Of a stretch of 64,000 nt of DNA, positions 1 through 10,309 are shown piece after piece. The notes beneath the pieces are model-generated. The model was not told the origin of the DNA and ran no database searches. It worked only from the letters and a program-made list of their open reading frames with translations. Position numbers and translations under genes: made by a program. Position 1 is the stretch's first letter. Every line of letters begins with the position of its first letter. Origin of the DNA: Arhodomonas sp052060015 (GTDB taxonomy: Bacteria; Pseudomonadota; Gammaproteobacteria; Nitrococcales; Nitrococcaceae); assembly GCF_052060015.1 (NCBI RefSeq), contig NZ_JBPODZ010000002.1, forward strand, positions 297,015-361,014. Direction: 5' to 3'.

Positions 1-564
1 GCCGAACTTCGAGACGTCCACCGGCCGCGAGAGCAGCGTCGAGGACATGTCCGCCACCAGGGGAACTTCCCCGATCTCCGGCACCCAGTGGAATTCGAGG
101 CCACTGATGGTCTCGTTGGGGGTGTAATGCAGATAGGCGGCATCGCTGGAGCGCTGCCAGCCCTCGAACGCCGGGATGGTCATGGGGTCTTCGTTGCCGC
201 CCTCGGCGACCACGTTGACCTCGCAGTACTTACGCGCCTCGGCGATGGCCTTCTTCGACCAGTTGCCGGTGTTCACATAGTCCGCCGAACCGCGCCCGCG
301 CAGCAGGTTCATGGGGATGGCAGCGAACTGGCCGCTGGCACCACCCTGCAGGAACAGCACCTTGTAGTTGTCCGGCACCGCAAGCAACTCGCGCAGATCC
401 GCCTCGGCCTCGGCGGCGATGGAGACGAACTCCTTGCCGCGATGGCTCATCTCCATCACCGACATGCCCGAGCCCTGCCAGTCCAGCAGCTCTTCCCGGG
501 CCTGTTGCAGCACCTCTTCGGGGAGCATCCCCGGACCCGCGCTGAAGTTGTACACGCGCGACAT
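1..564 (-). CDS. serC: Phosphoserine aminotransferase, N-terminal part (cut by window edge)
   Basis: PLP enzyme that transaminates 3-phosphohydroxypyruvate in serine synthesis and also serves vitamin B6 synthesis. The first 188 residues are present. They open with MSRVYNFSAGPGMLPEEV and contain GMSVMEMSHRGKEF and LFLQGGASGQF, all diagnostic of SerC. The reading frame runs off the window at ...VDVSKFG, just before the expected PLP-lysine segment, so the catalytic Lys cannot be checked. The ATG is preceded by a good ribosome site (AGGAGCGAGG). It lies downstream of gyrA in the same direction, a common gammaproteobacterial order; a hairpin in the gap suggests the two are at least partly separate transcripts. 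Confidence 0.95.
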   Translation of the reverse strand, partial: MSRVYNFSAGPGMLPEEVLQQAREELLDWQGSGMSVMEMSHRGKEFVSIAAEAEADLRELLAVPDNYKVLFLQGGASGQFAAIPMNLLRGRGSADYVNTGNWSKKAIAEARKYCEVNVVAEGGNEDPMTIPAFEGWQRSSDAAYLHYTPNETISGLEFHWVPEIGEVPLVADMSSTLLSRPVDVSKFG

Positions 565-589
565 AAAACCTCGCTCCTGACAGCTTGCG

Positions 590-624
590 AAAACGATCGC
601 CGCGGCGCCGATCGGCCCGCGGCG
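590..624 (-). terminator. Probable rho-independent terminator after gyrA
   Basis: Read on the minus strand after the gyrA stop, an 8-bp GC stem (CGCCGCGG / CCGCGGCG, arms 617-624 and 598-605) is followed by ATCG and then TTTT at 590-593. The loop is 11 nt and itself partly palindromic. The T-tract is short, so leaky termination ahead of serC is possible. Confidence 0.5.
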
Positions 625-629
625 CTGAT

Positions 630-3164
<2,535 letters not shown>

Positions 3165-3209
3165 CGACGGCCCTCACTCGGCTAATGGCGCGGTTTCACG
3201 GAACACAGC

Positions 3210-3215
3210 ATTTTA
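3210..3215 (-). promoter_or_regulatory. Possible -10 box of a gyrA promoter
   Basis: The minus strand reads TAAAAT within TGTGTTAAAATG, 46 bp upstream of the gyrA start and in the only AT-rich patch of the ppiA-gyrA gap. No good -35 hexamer is seen at the usual spacing, so this is tentative. Confidence 0.3.
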
Positions 3216-3239
3216 ACACACCGCCCATTCCCTCCGCGG

Positions 3240-3803
3240 TTACGGCTCCACCCGCTCGGCGGACTCCACCAGCAGGGGCTGCAGAGGCACGTCCGCCATG
3301 CCCTGGCGGCGGCCCGTGGGCACCGACGCCATCTCATCCACCACGTCCATACCCTCCACCACCCGGGCGAAGACCGCATAGCCGAAGTCGCGCACGCCAT
3401 GGTCGAGGAAAGCGTTGTCCGCGAGGTTGATGAAGAACTGGGAGGTGGCACTGTCCTTCGCCTGGGTTCGGGCCATCGACAGGGTGCCGCGCTCGTTGTT
3501 CAACCCGTTGTCCGCCTCATTGGTGATCGGCGCGCGGGTCTCCCTGCGCTCCAGGTCCTCGGTGAAGCCGCCGCCCTGGAGGACGAAGCCGGGGATGACG
3601 CGATGGAAGATCGTGCCGTCATAGAAACCGGCGTCCACGTAGGCGAGGAAGTTCTCCACCGTCACCGGGGCCTGCTCGGCGTAGAGCTCGAGGCGGATGT
3701 CTCCCCGGTTGGTATGGAACACCACCTCCGGGTTAGCCGCCGCCGCGGGCCCCGCTGCCATGCCGGCCAGGGCCAGCGCGCTCAGGATTCGCTTGATCCG
3801 CAT
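3240..3803 (-). CDS. ppiA: Periplasmic cyclophilin-type peptidyl-prolyl isomerase
   Basis: Catalyses cis-trans isomerisation of prolyl bonds during folding of exported proteins. The 187-residue protein begins with a Sec signal peptide (MRIKRILSALALAGMAAGPAAA, cleavage near residue 22). The cyclophilin core follows, with FHRVIPGFVLQGG (Arg and Phe of the active site), MARTQAKDSATSQFFIN and GYAVFARVVEGMDVVD. The ATG overlaps the 3' end of mtnA by 22 bases, so translation is probably coupled. Its size fits PpiA/PpiB. The exported version is inferred from the signal peptide. Confidence 0.93.
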   Translation of the reverse strand: MRIKRILSALALAGMAAGPAAAANPEVVFHTNRGDIRLELYAEQAPVTVENFLAYVDAGFYDGTIFHRVIPGFVLQGGGFTEDLERRETRAPITNEADNGLNNERGTLSMARTQAKDSATSQFFINLADNAFLDHGVRDFGYAVFARVVEGMDVVDEMASVPTGRRQGMADVPLQPLLVESAERVEP

Positions 3804-4843
3804 TCCGTCCTCTCCGCTTGCAAAAGGGCCGCCAAGGAGGCGGCATCCGGGCGCTCGATGGCGCCCCGTTCGGTGACCAGCACGTCCACCAGCGACGCCG
3901 GCGTGACATCGAACACCGGGTTCCAGGCGGTGGCCCCGTCGGGCGCCACCCTATGGCCGGCGAAACCCAGGACTTCGGCGGCATCGCGGTGCTCGATGGG
4001 GATGTCATCGCCGCTGCGCGTATCCGCATCCAGGGTAGAGACCGGCGCGACCACCATGAACCCGACCCCATGGGCCCTGGCCGCCAGGGCCAGGGAATAG
4101 GTACCGATCTTGTTGGCCACGTCGGCGTTGGCGGTGACCCGGTCGGCACCGACGATCACCCACTGCACCGCCCCCGAGCGCATCAGCGCCGCGGCGGCGG
4201 AATCGGCGATCAGCGAAACCGGCACGCCGTCGGCGAGCAGCTCCCAGGCCGTGAGCCGCGCCCCCTGCAGCCAGGGCCGGGTCTCGCCGGCGAACACGCG
4301 CTCGACGCGACCCCCGGCCCACCCGGCGCGGATCACGCCCAGGGCGGTGCCGAAACCGGCGGTGGCCAGCGAGCCGGTGTTGCAGTGGGTGAGCACCCCG
4401 CTGCCCGGCTCGAGATAGGCGGCGCCGATGGCGCCCATGCGGCGGTTGGCCGCCACGTCCTCGGCATGCAGGGCTTGGGCCTCGGCGAGCAGCCCCTCGG
4501 CATCCACACCGCCCTCCGCCGCGGCGCGCATCCGCCGTAGCGCCCAGGCAAGATTGACGGCGGTGGGGCGGGAGACGGCCAATGCCTCGATACCCTGCTC
4601 CAAGGCCCCCGCACGGGCGGCGAGGACCACGCCGTAGGCCGCTGCGATACCGATGGCCGGCGCGCCGCGCACCACCATATCGGTTATGGCGTCGGCCACC
4701 GCCTGCGCGCTGGCGCAGCGATACTCGCGGACCCGCTCCGGCAGCACCCGCTGGTCGAGCAGTACCAGCTCGCCGGCGCCGTCGTCCCAGCGCACCGCAC
4801 GCACCCCATCATGGCGATGGGCCCCGGTCTCCGATTCCTTCAT
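3782..4843 (-). CDS. mtnA: S-methyl-5-thioribose-1-phosphate isomerase
   Basis: Isomerises methylthioribose-1-phosphate to methylthioribulose-1-phosphate in methionine salvage. It is an eIF2B-alpha-like fold protein of 353 residues. Family signatures are RGAPAIGIAAAYG near the N-terminus, THCNTGSLATAG with the catalytic-type Cys, and IVGADRVTANADVANKIGTY with the catalytic-type Asp. I start it at the ATG at 4843, preceded by GGGGAC at 8-nt spacing; an adjacent upstream TTG is less likely. It is divergent from the MTA/SAH deaminase gene at 4965, so two steps of methylthioadenosine handling share a 120-bp control region. Confidence 0.95.
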   Translation of the reverse strand: MKESETGAHRHDGVRAVRWDDGAGELVLLDQRVLPERVREYRCASAQAVADAITDMVVRGAPAIGIAAAYGVVLAARAGALEQGIEALAVSRPTAVNLAWALRRMRAAAEGGVDAEGLLAEAQALHAEDVAANRRMGAIGAAYLEPGSGVLTHCNTGSLATAGFGTALGVIRAGWAGGRVERVFAGETRPWLQGARLTAWELLADGVPVSLIADSAAAALMRSGAVQWVIVGADRVTANADVANKIGTYSLALAARAHGVGFMVVAPVSTLDADTRSGDDIPIEHRDAAEVLGFAGHRVAPDGATAWNPVFDVTPASLVDVLVTERGAIERPDAASLAALLQAERTECGSSES

Positions 4844-4964
4844 CAATTGTGTCCCCGTTCCACCGGTGGCTTACGCGCAACCCCGGATTATCGCACACTG
4901 TCGGGCAGCACCCCGCGACGCGCCAGCACCCGAACAAGACCGAGCAATGGAGGAGCCGCGCGCA

Positions 4965-6287
4965 ATGGAGACGGTGGATCAGGTCATACACGCCGGCTGG
5001 GTCATCCCCATGGACCCCCCTGAGGCCTGCCTGGCGGAGCACAGCATAGCGATCGAGGCCGGACGGATCCGGGCGGTCCTGCCCACCAGCGAGGCCCGGG
5101 CCACCTTCACCGGCCGCGTCGAGCACGAACGCCCCCGCCACGCGGTGATGCCCGGCCTCGTCAATGCCCATACCCACGCCGCCATGACCCTGCTGCGGGG
5201 CCTCGCCGACGATCTCCCGCTGATGAGCTGGCTCAACGACCACATCTGGCCCGCAGAGCGCGACCACGTCGGCCCGGGCTTCGTCCACGACGGCACGGCG
5301 CTGGCCATCGCGGAGATGCTGCGCGGCGGCACCACTTGCTTCAATGACATGTACTTCTTCCCCGACGTCACCGCCCGCGTCGCCAGTCAGGCGGGCATCC
5401 GCGCCGTGGTGGGGATGATCTTCATCGATGTCCCGACCGCATGGGCCCAGGATGCCGATGAGTACATCGACAAGGGCCTCGCGGTCCACGACGATTACCG
5501 CGAGGACCCGCTGATCACCACCACCTTTGCCCCCCACGCCCCCTACACCGTTGGCGAGGACAACCTCGCCCGGCTGCGGACCCTCGCCGATGAGCTCGGC
5601 GTGCCCGTGCACATCCACCTCCACGAGACCGCCGACGAGATTCAGCAGAGCCTGGCGGCCACCGGGGAGCGCCCGCTACGGCGACTCGACCGTCTTGGCC
5701 TGGTCACACCGGGGCTGGTGGCGGTTCACATGACCCAACTGGAGGCCGACGAGATTCGGCGCCTGGCCGAGACCGGCGCCAGCGTGGTCCATTGCCCTGA
5801 GTCCAACCTCAAGCTGGCCAGCGGCCTGGCGCCAGTGGCGGAGCTGGAGGCGGCGGGGGTAAACCTGGGCCTCGGCACAGACGGGCCGGCGAGCAACAAT
5901 GACCTCGACATGCTCGGCGAGCTGCGCACCGCCGCCATGCTGGCCAAGGGCGTGGCGCGGGACCCGGCGGCACTGCCGGCGGCCCGGGCCCTGCACGCGG
6001 CCACCCTCGGCGGCGCCCGGGCCCTGGGGTTGGCCGACCGTATCGGCAGCCTCACCCCCGGCAAGGAGGCGGACATGATCAGTATCCGTCTGGACGGCCT
6101 GGTCAGCGAGCCCGTCTATCACCCCCTCTCCCAGGTCGTCTACGCGAGCACCCGCGACCAGGTCCGGGACACCTGGGTGGCGGGCCGTCATCTGCTCCAC
6201 GACGGGGTGCTAACGGGCATTGACGAGGCGGCGCTGATCCGCCGCGCCCGCGAGTGGCGTGCTACCATTGAGCCGTCCACCGACTGA
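4965..6287 (+). CDS. mtaD: 5-methylthioadenosine/S-adenosylhomocysteine deaminase (TRZ/ATZ family amidohydrolase)
   Basis: Metal-dependent deaminase converting MTA or SAH to the inosine analogue. The 440-residue sequence has the metal-binding VNAHTHAAMTLLRG, the HIHLHETADE histidines, HCPESNLKLASG and the Asp-containing LGTDGPASNNDLDM. I chose the ATG at 4965 because GGAGGA stands about 10 nt upstream; an in-frame ATG at 4947 would add six residues but lacks a site. It is followed 11 nt later by ubiG and lies divergent from mtnA, the arrangement seen in Pseudomonas. The exact substrate (MTA, SAH or adenosine) cannot be read from sequence. Confidence 0.9.
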   Translation: METVDQVIHAGWVIPMDPPEACLAEHSIAIEAGRIRAVLPTSEARATFTGRVEHERPRHAVMPGLVNAHTHAAMTLLRGLADDLPLMSWLNDHIWPAERDHVGPGFVHDGTALAIAEMLRGGTTCFNDMYFFPDVTARVASQAGIRAVVGMIFIDVPTAWAQDADEYIDKGLAVHDDYREDPLITTTFAPHAPYTVGEDNLARLRTLADELGVPVHIHLHETADEIQQSLAATGERPLRRLDRLGLVTPGLVAVHMTQLEADEIRRLAETGASVVHCPESNLKLASGLAPVAELEAAGVNLGLGTDGPASNNDLDMLGELRTAAMLAKGVARDPAALPAARALHAATLGGARALGLADRIGSLTPGKEADMISIRLDGLVSEPVYHPLSQVVYASTRDQVRDTWVAGRHLLHDGVLTGIDEAALIRRAREWRATIEPSTD

Positions 6288-6298
6288 GCAGGGCCGTC

Positions 6299-7024
6299 AT
6301 GTCGCCGAGCCGCGAAAACGCCGATCCTCACGAGCTGGCCAAGTTCGACCGCAGCGCCCCCCACTGGTGGGACCCGGAGGGCGAGTTCCGTCCGCTCCAC
6401 GAAATGAACCCCCTGCGCCTGGACTTCATCGAGGAAGTGGCCGGTCCGCTCCACGGCCGCCGGGTCCTCGATGTGGGCTGCGGCGGGGGGCTCCTCGCCG
6501 AAGGCATGGCCCGCCGCGGTGCCCGGGTCACCGGCATCGACCTGGGCGAGCAGAGCCTGGGGATCGCCCGCCTGCACGCCGGCGAGAGCGGGCTGGACAT
6601 CGACTACCGGCACACCAGCGTGGAGGCCCTCGCCGAGGAGCTGCCCGGCGCTTTCGAGGTGGTCACCTGCCTGGAGATGATCGAGCATGTCCCGGACCCG
6701 GCCTCGGTGGTGAACGCCTGCGCGGGCCTGGTCGCCCCCGGGGGCACGGTGGTGTTCTCCACCATCAACCGTAACGCCGCGGCCTGGTTGTTGGCGGTGG
6801 TCGGCGCCGAATACATCGCCGGGCTGCTGCCCCGCGGGACCCACGACTACCGGCAGTTCGTCCGCCCCTCGGAGCTCGCGGCCTGGGCACGAAGCGCCGG
6901 GCTGCGCCCGAGCGCCATCACTGGCGTACGCTACAATCCTTTGACGCGGCGCTTCTCACGCAGTGACGACACGCGAGTGAACTACATCGCCGCATTCCGG
7001 GCGGAAGGGGAGAACGACGAATAA
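6299..7024 (+). CDS. ubiG: Ubiquinone biosynthesis O-methyltransferase
   Basis: SAM-dependent enzyme performing both O-methylations of the ubiquinone ring, membrane-associated. It has 241 residues, close to E. coli UbiG (240). The N-terminal signature is ELAKFDRSAPHWWDPEGEF. SAM motif I is VLDVGCGGGLLAEGMA, with the acidic loop in VTGIDLGEQ. The post-II motif is EMIEHVPDP. The C-terminus has the amphipathic GLLPRGTHDYRQFVRPSELA region typical of UbiG. It sits between mtaD and the HAD phosphatase, with 11-nt and 2-nt gaps, so co-transcription is likely. Confidence 0.96.
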   Translation: MSPSRENADPHELAKFDRSAPHWWDPEGEFRPLHEMNPLRLDFIEEVAGPLHGRRVLDVGCGGGLLAEGMARRGARVTGIDLGEQSLGIARLHAGESGLDIDYRHTSVEALAEELPGAFEVVTCLEMIEHVPDPASVVNACAGLVAPGGTVVFSTINRNAAAWLLAVVGAEYIAGLLPRGTHDYRQFVRPSELAAWARSAGLRPSAITGVRYNPLTRRFSRSDDTRVNYIAAFRAEGENDE

Positions 7025-7026
7025 CG

Positions 7027-7689
7027 ATGGCACCCCTCGCCCGTGGCGTTCTCCTCGACCTCGACGGCACACTGCTGGACACTGCCCCCGATCTCGTCGG
7101 CAGCGTGAACGCGCTCCGCGCCGAGCGCGATCTGCCCCCCATTCCCGCGGGACTGCTGGCCACCGCGGTCTCCCACGGCAGCGGCCCGCTGGTGCGCCGC
7201 GGTTTCGATATGGATCCCACCGATGAGCGTTTCCCCGGGCTACGGGAGCGCCTGCTGACCCTCTATCGCGACCGCGTCCACGAGGAAACCCGTGCCTTTC
7301 CGGGAATGGACACCCTGCTCGCCGAGCTGGATCGACTCGGCGTGCCCTGGGGCATCGTCACCAACAAGCCCGGCTGGCTGACCCGGCCGCTGCTGGAGGC
7401 ACTGGGCTACTCCACGCGCAGCGGCTGCCTGGTCACCGGCGATGACCTCAAGTTGCGCAAACCCCACCCCTATCCCGTGCTCCGCGGCTGTGCCGCGCTG
7501 CACTTGCCCCCGGAGCGCTGCCTGGTGGTGGGTGATGCCCAACGGGACGTGGTTTCGGGCCAGCTTGCCGGCGCCCTGACGCTGGTGGCGCTGTTCGGCT
7601 ATGTCCACGCCGAGGACCGGGTCACCCGCTGGGGCGCCGATGGCCTGATCGGCCATCCGCTGGAAATCCTGCACTGGCTCGAGCGCTGA
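7027..7689 (+). CDS. HAD-family phosphatase: MupP (N-acetylmuramate 6-phosphate phosphatase) or phosphoglycolate phosphatase
   Basis: Class I HAD hydrolase of 220 residues with the nucleophile/acid motif LLDLDGTLLDTAPD (D-x-D), motif II TNKP, motif III lysine in KLRKPHP and motif IV GDAQRD. General annotation would call this Gph. The neighbourhood (ubiG immediately upstream, YciK-like SDR nearby) matches Pseudomonas, where the gene next to ubiG is MupP, which dephosphorylates MurNAc-6-P in peptidoglycan recycling. Sequence alone does not separate the two activities. It starts 2 nt after ubiG stops. Confidence 0.85.
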   Translation: MAPLARGVLLDLDGTLLDTAPDLVGSVNALRAERDLPPIPAGLLATAVSHGSGPLVRRGFDMDPTDERFPGLRERLLTLYRDRVHEETRAFPGMDTLLAELDRLGVPWGIVTNKPGWLTRPLLEALGYSTRSGCLVTGDDLKLRKPHPYPVLRGCAALHLPPERCLVVGDAQRDVVSGQLAGALTLVALFGYVHAEDRVTRWGADGLIGHPLEILHWLER

Positions 7690-7707
7690 GCGCGGAGGGG
7701 AACCCGG

Positions 7708-8577
7708 ATGGACCCGCAGCAATACTGCCGCGATCGAGTGGCCCCGCCGGGCTCCAGCCTCCACTATGCGCTGCTGTTTGCCCCGGACGGGCCGAGCCGG
7801 GCGGCCCTGCTGGCCGTCAATGCCGTGCACGCCGAGCTCACCGCCATCCCCGTGGAGGTCTCCGACCCCGGCGTGGCGCGGGCCAAGCTCGACTGGTGGG
7901 GCGAGGAGCTCGAGCGGGCCCTGGCCGGCACCGCCCAACACCCGGCGGCCCGCGCCCTGGGGGAGGCCCATGACCAACGCCCGCTGCCCCGCGAGGCCGT
8001 CACCGAGCTCCTCGAGGGCGTGGCCATGGACCTGGAATACGGCGCCTACCCCGGCTTTCGGGAGCTCAGCATCTACTGCCATCGGGTCGGTGGCGCACCG
8101 GTGCGGCTGGCAGTGGCGGCCTGCGGTGCCGACACCGCGGCGAGCGCGCAGTTCGCCCACGACCTCGGCATGGCCCTGCCGCTGATTCGCGGCCTCCGCC
8201 GGCTGCGGCCGCAGCTGGAGAGCGGCCATAGCCTGATCCCCGACGACGAGCTCGAGGACGCGGGCCTCGGCCACCGGGACCTGCTCGAACACCCGGCCGA
8301 CCCGGAGGTACGCGCCTTCCTGGACACGCAGGCGGAACGGATCGAGGCCTTCCTGGACAGCGCCCTGGCCAACGTGCCCCCCGGCGAGGCCCTCCGCCTG
8401 CTGCCGATGAGCGCCCACGCCCATCTCTACCGTCGCCTGCTCGCGCGCCTGCGCGCCGAGGGCATGCCCGTGCTGCAGGGGCGCCAGCATCTCACCCCGC
8501 TGCGCAAGCTCTGGTATGCCTGGCGCTTCGCCCGCCGGGCGCGCCGGAGGGGCCGCGGCCACACTCAGGGAGTATGA
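7708..8577 (+). CDS. Squalene/phytoene synthase-fold protein with degenerate active site (NDUFAF6-like)
   Basis: This 289-residue protein resembles the squalene/phytoene synthase family over much of its length (YALLFAPDGPSRAALLAVNAVHAEL; LDWWGEELERALAG; YCHRVGGAPVRLAVAACG; GMALPLIRGLRRL). The prenyl-diphosphate-binding Asp-rich motifs are missing: the first region reads NAVHAELTAIP and the second reads LIRGLRRLR where active enzymes have Asp clusters. A catalytic prenyl transferase is therefore unlikely. Related non-catalytic members include the complex I assembly factor NDUFAF6. The C-terminus is very basic (RFARRARRRGRG). It has a good ribosome site (GGAGGGG) and abuts the SDR gene. Confidence 0.7.
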   Translation: MDPQQYCRDRVAPPGSSLHYALLFAPDGPSRAALLAVNAVHAELTAIPVEVSDPGVARAKLDWWGEELERALAGTAQHPAARALGEAHDQRPLPREAVTELLEGVAMDLEYGAYPGFRELSIYCHRVGGAPVRLAVAACGADTAASAQFAHDLGMALPLIRGLRRLRPQLESGHSLIPDDELEDAGLGHRDLLEHPADPEVRAFLDTQAERIEAFLDSALANVPPGEALRLLPMSAHAHLYRRLLARLRAEGMPVLQGRQHLTPLRKLWYAWRFARRARRRGRGHTQGV

Positions 8578-8579
8578 CC

Positions 8580-9353
8580 ATGGAACCCCGCCCCATCACC
8601 GAGCTGTCCCCGGAAAATCCGCCGAGCGCGGACCTCGCCGGCCGCCGGCTCCTGGTCACCGGCGCCGGCAACGGCCTCGGCCGTGCCCTGGCCCGGTCCG
8701 CCGCCGCCGCCGGGGCGGTGGTGGTGTTGCTGGAGCGTTCGGTGCCCGCCGCCGAGGCCGTCTACGACGAGATCGTCGCCGCCGGCGGCCCCGAGCCGGC
8801 CATCTACCCCATGGACCTGGCCGGCGCCGGGCCGGACGACTACCGCGAGATGGCCGATCGCATCGGCGACGGCGTCGGCGGTCTGGAGGGCCTGGTGCTC
8901 AACGCCGCCGAGCTCGGGCGCCCCGCCCCCCTGACCCAGTACGCGCCGGACATCTGGCTGCGCACCCTCCACGTCAACGTCAACGCCGCCTTCCTGCTGC
9001 TGGCCAGCTGCGCGCCGCTACTCCAGCGCGCGGATGCGGGACGGGTGCTGTTCATCAGTGACCGCGCCGGCCGTGGCGGGATGCCGTTCATGGGGGCCTA
9101 CGGCGTCTCCAAATGGGCCCTGGAGGGGCTGATGCACACCTACGCCGCCGAGCTCCCCGATGACACCGGGCTGCGACTGGCCAGCGTCGATCCAGGAGCC
9201 ATGCACACCAAGCTGCGCCGGGAGGCGTTCACCGCCGAAGACCCGTCGCGATTGCCACTGCCCGAGGCGGTGGCACCGGCACTGCTGGCGCTGCTCGACG
9301 GCCACACCCCCGTCCCCCAGGCGGCCCGCTATGCGGTCGCCGCCGGGCAGTAA
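8580..9353 (+). CDS. yciK: YciK-like short-chain dehydrogenase/reductase
   Basis: A 257-residue Rossmann-fold SDR. Near the N-terminus is the nucleotide site LLVTGAGNGLGRALA, followed by LVLNAAELG (NNAG-like motif) and the catalytic pair in the ISDRAGRGG / YGVSKWALEG segment (Tyr-x-x-x-Lys). I begin at the ATG at 8580, which has GGGAG at proper spacing; an ATG at 8574 overlaps the previous stop but lacks room for a ribosome site. The physiological substrate of YciK is not established. It closes the mtaD-ubiG-HAD operon, as in Pseudomonas. Confidence 0.85.
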   Translation: MEPRPITELSPENPPSADLAGRRLLVTGAGNGLGRALARSAAAAGAVVVLLERSVPAAEAVYDEIVAAGGPEPAIYPMDLAGAGPDDYREMADRIGDGVGGLEGLVLNAAELGRPAPLTQYAPDIWLRTLHVNVNAAFLLLASCAPLLQRADAGRVLFISDRAGRGGMPFMGAYGVSKWALEGLMHTYAAELPDDTGLRLASVDPGAMHTKLRREAFTAEDPSRLPLPEAVAPALLALLDGHTPVPQAARYAVAAGQ

Positions 9354-9434
9354 GGGCAAATTACCAAACCGGTCACAGTCATCCCGCACGGTGCCGTCTT
9401 ACAGTGCCCACCCGGTGGGGGATCAGGGGAACCC

Positions 9435-9893
9435 ATGGACGCCGCAGCGATTATCGACAAGGTACTGGAATCGGGGTACCGGCTGGCGCGCATCGAAACC
9501 GGCCAACCGGCGCAGCTGGTGGCGGTATTCCGCCGTCTGCCACAGGGATCGGGACGCAGCGTCTATCACTGGCGCCCCGGCGGCGGACTGTCCCGTCTTG
9601 CGGCCGAGCCCATACTAATCCCGCGTACACAGACGCCGCCGGAGGCAATTGCCTACATCCGGGCCAGCCGCCACCCCGGCGTGTACCTGTTGGAGGGCTT
9701 CGGTGGTGCCCTGGAGCGTCCCTCCATCGCCGAGCGGCTGGCCGAATTCGCGACCGGCGAAGAGGCGGCGGGCGTGTTGATACTGCTTATCGGCGAATAC
9801 CTGCCCGTACCCGACGCGCTGCGCCCACAGGTCGCGACCATCCGCCAGAACCCGCGCCCATCGCGCCGCAACGGCACCTCTCCCGGCGGCTGA
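9435..9893 (+). CDS. Stand-alone domain resembling the N-terminus of Ycf46-type AAA+ ATPases
   Basis: A 152-residue soluble protein. It has the sequence pattern I associate with the N-terminal domain of Ycf46-like AAA proteins: YIRASRHPGVYLLEGFG, then a helix (SIAERLAEFA), then AAGVLILLIGEYLPVPDALR. No Walker A or B ATPase follows; the frame stops after a short basic tail. It therefore looks like a natural single domain or the remnant of a larger gene. The ribosome site AGGGGA is good and the gene ends in front of a strong hairpin, so it seems expressed as an independent unit. The family call rests on remembered patterns, not on a search. Confidence 0.5.
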   Translation: MDAAAIIDKVLESGYRLARIETGQPAQLVAVFRRLPQGSGRSVYHWRPGGGLSRLAAEPILIPRTQTPPEAIAYIRASRHPGVYLLEGFGGALERPSIAERLAEFATGEEAAGVLILLIGEYLPVPDALRPQVATIRQNPRPSRRNGTSPGG

Positions 9894-9903
9894 GCGCCCT
9901 TTG

Positions 9904-9962
9904 GACTCGTAGCGCCACCGGGCCCACCGGGCGATTGCCTCGGTGGGGCCCGGCCACGAGTC
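9904..9962. terminator. Large hairpin between convergent genes (bidirectional terminator)
   Basis: Outer arms GACTCGT (9904-9910) and ACGAGTC (9956-9962) enclose a second GC-rich stem (CCGGGCCCACCG against CGGTGGGGCCCGG, with one bulge). It lies exactly between the ends of the Ycf46-like gene and dodecin and overlaps the dodecin stop codon. There is no clear T-tract. Confidence 0.55.
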
Positions 9963-10164
9963 AGTCCTCCAGCACGAAGGTCACCATGAGGTGGACCTTG
10001 TAGCGCGCGATCCGGTCATTCTCCAGCTCAACGAGCTGGTCCTTCACCCAGGCGCCTTTTACGTTGCGCAGGGTTTTCGTCGCCCGGGACAGGGCTTGCT
10101 CGATGGCATCGTCGAAACCCTTTTCGGAGGTAGCGGAGAGTTCGGTCGTGCGTGCCACGCTCAT
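9961..10164 (-). CDS. Dodecin (flavin-storage protein)
   Basis: A 67-residue protein that forms a hollow dodecamer binding riboflavin or FMN. The sequence is a clear dodecin: SEKGFDDAIEQALSRATKTL, then KGAWVKDQLVELEN with the flavin-stacking tryptophan W39, then RYKVHLMVTFVLED. The ATG at 10164 has an excellent ribosome site (AAGGAGG); a longer upstream frame has no family similarity and is rejected. It is transcribed alone and is divergent from the alpha/beta hydrolase. Confidence 0.95.
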   Translation of the reverse strand: MSVARTTELSATSEKGFDDAIEQALSRATKTLRNVKGAWVKDQLVELENDRIARYKVHLMVTFVLED

Positions 10165-10204
10165 GGGAGCCTCCTTTTTCTCGATGCGTCGCGGTGCACC
10201 GGTA

Positions 10205-10210
10205 AGTATA
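10205..10210 (-). promoter_or_regulatory. Possible -10 box for dodecin
   Basis: The minus strand reads TATACT about 40 bp upstream of the dodecin start. A -35 element is not evident, so the call rests on the -10 match and the position in the 145-bp divergent gap (10165-10309). Nothing else was recognised in that gap. Confidence 0.3.
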
Positions 10211-10309
10211 GGAAACACCGGGCGTCTTTTCGCTGCTGTGCGATGGCATCGGTCGGCCGGTCCCGGCACGGTGCTACCCTCACCAGAGGGAAACCCATTC
10301 CGTGACTCG

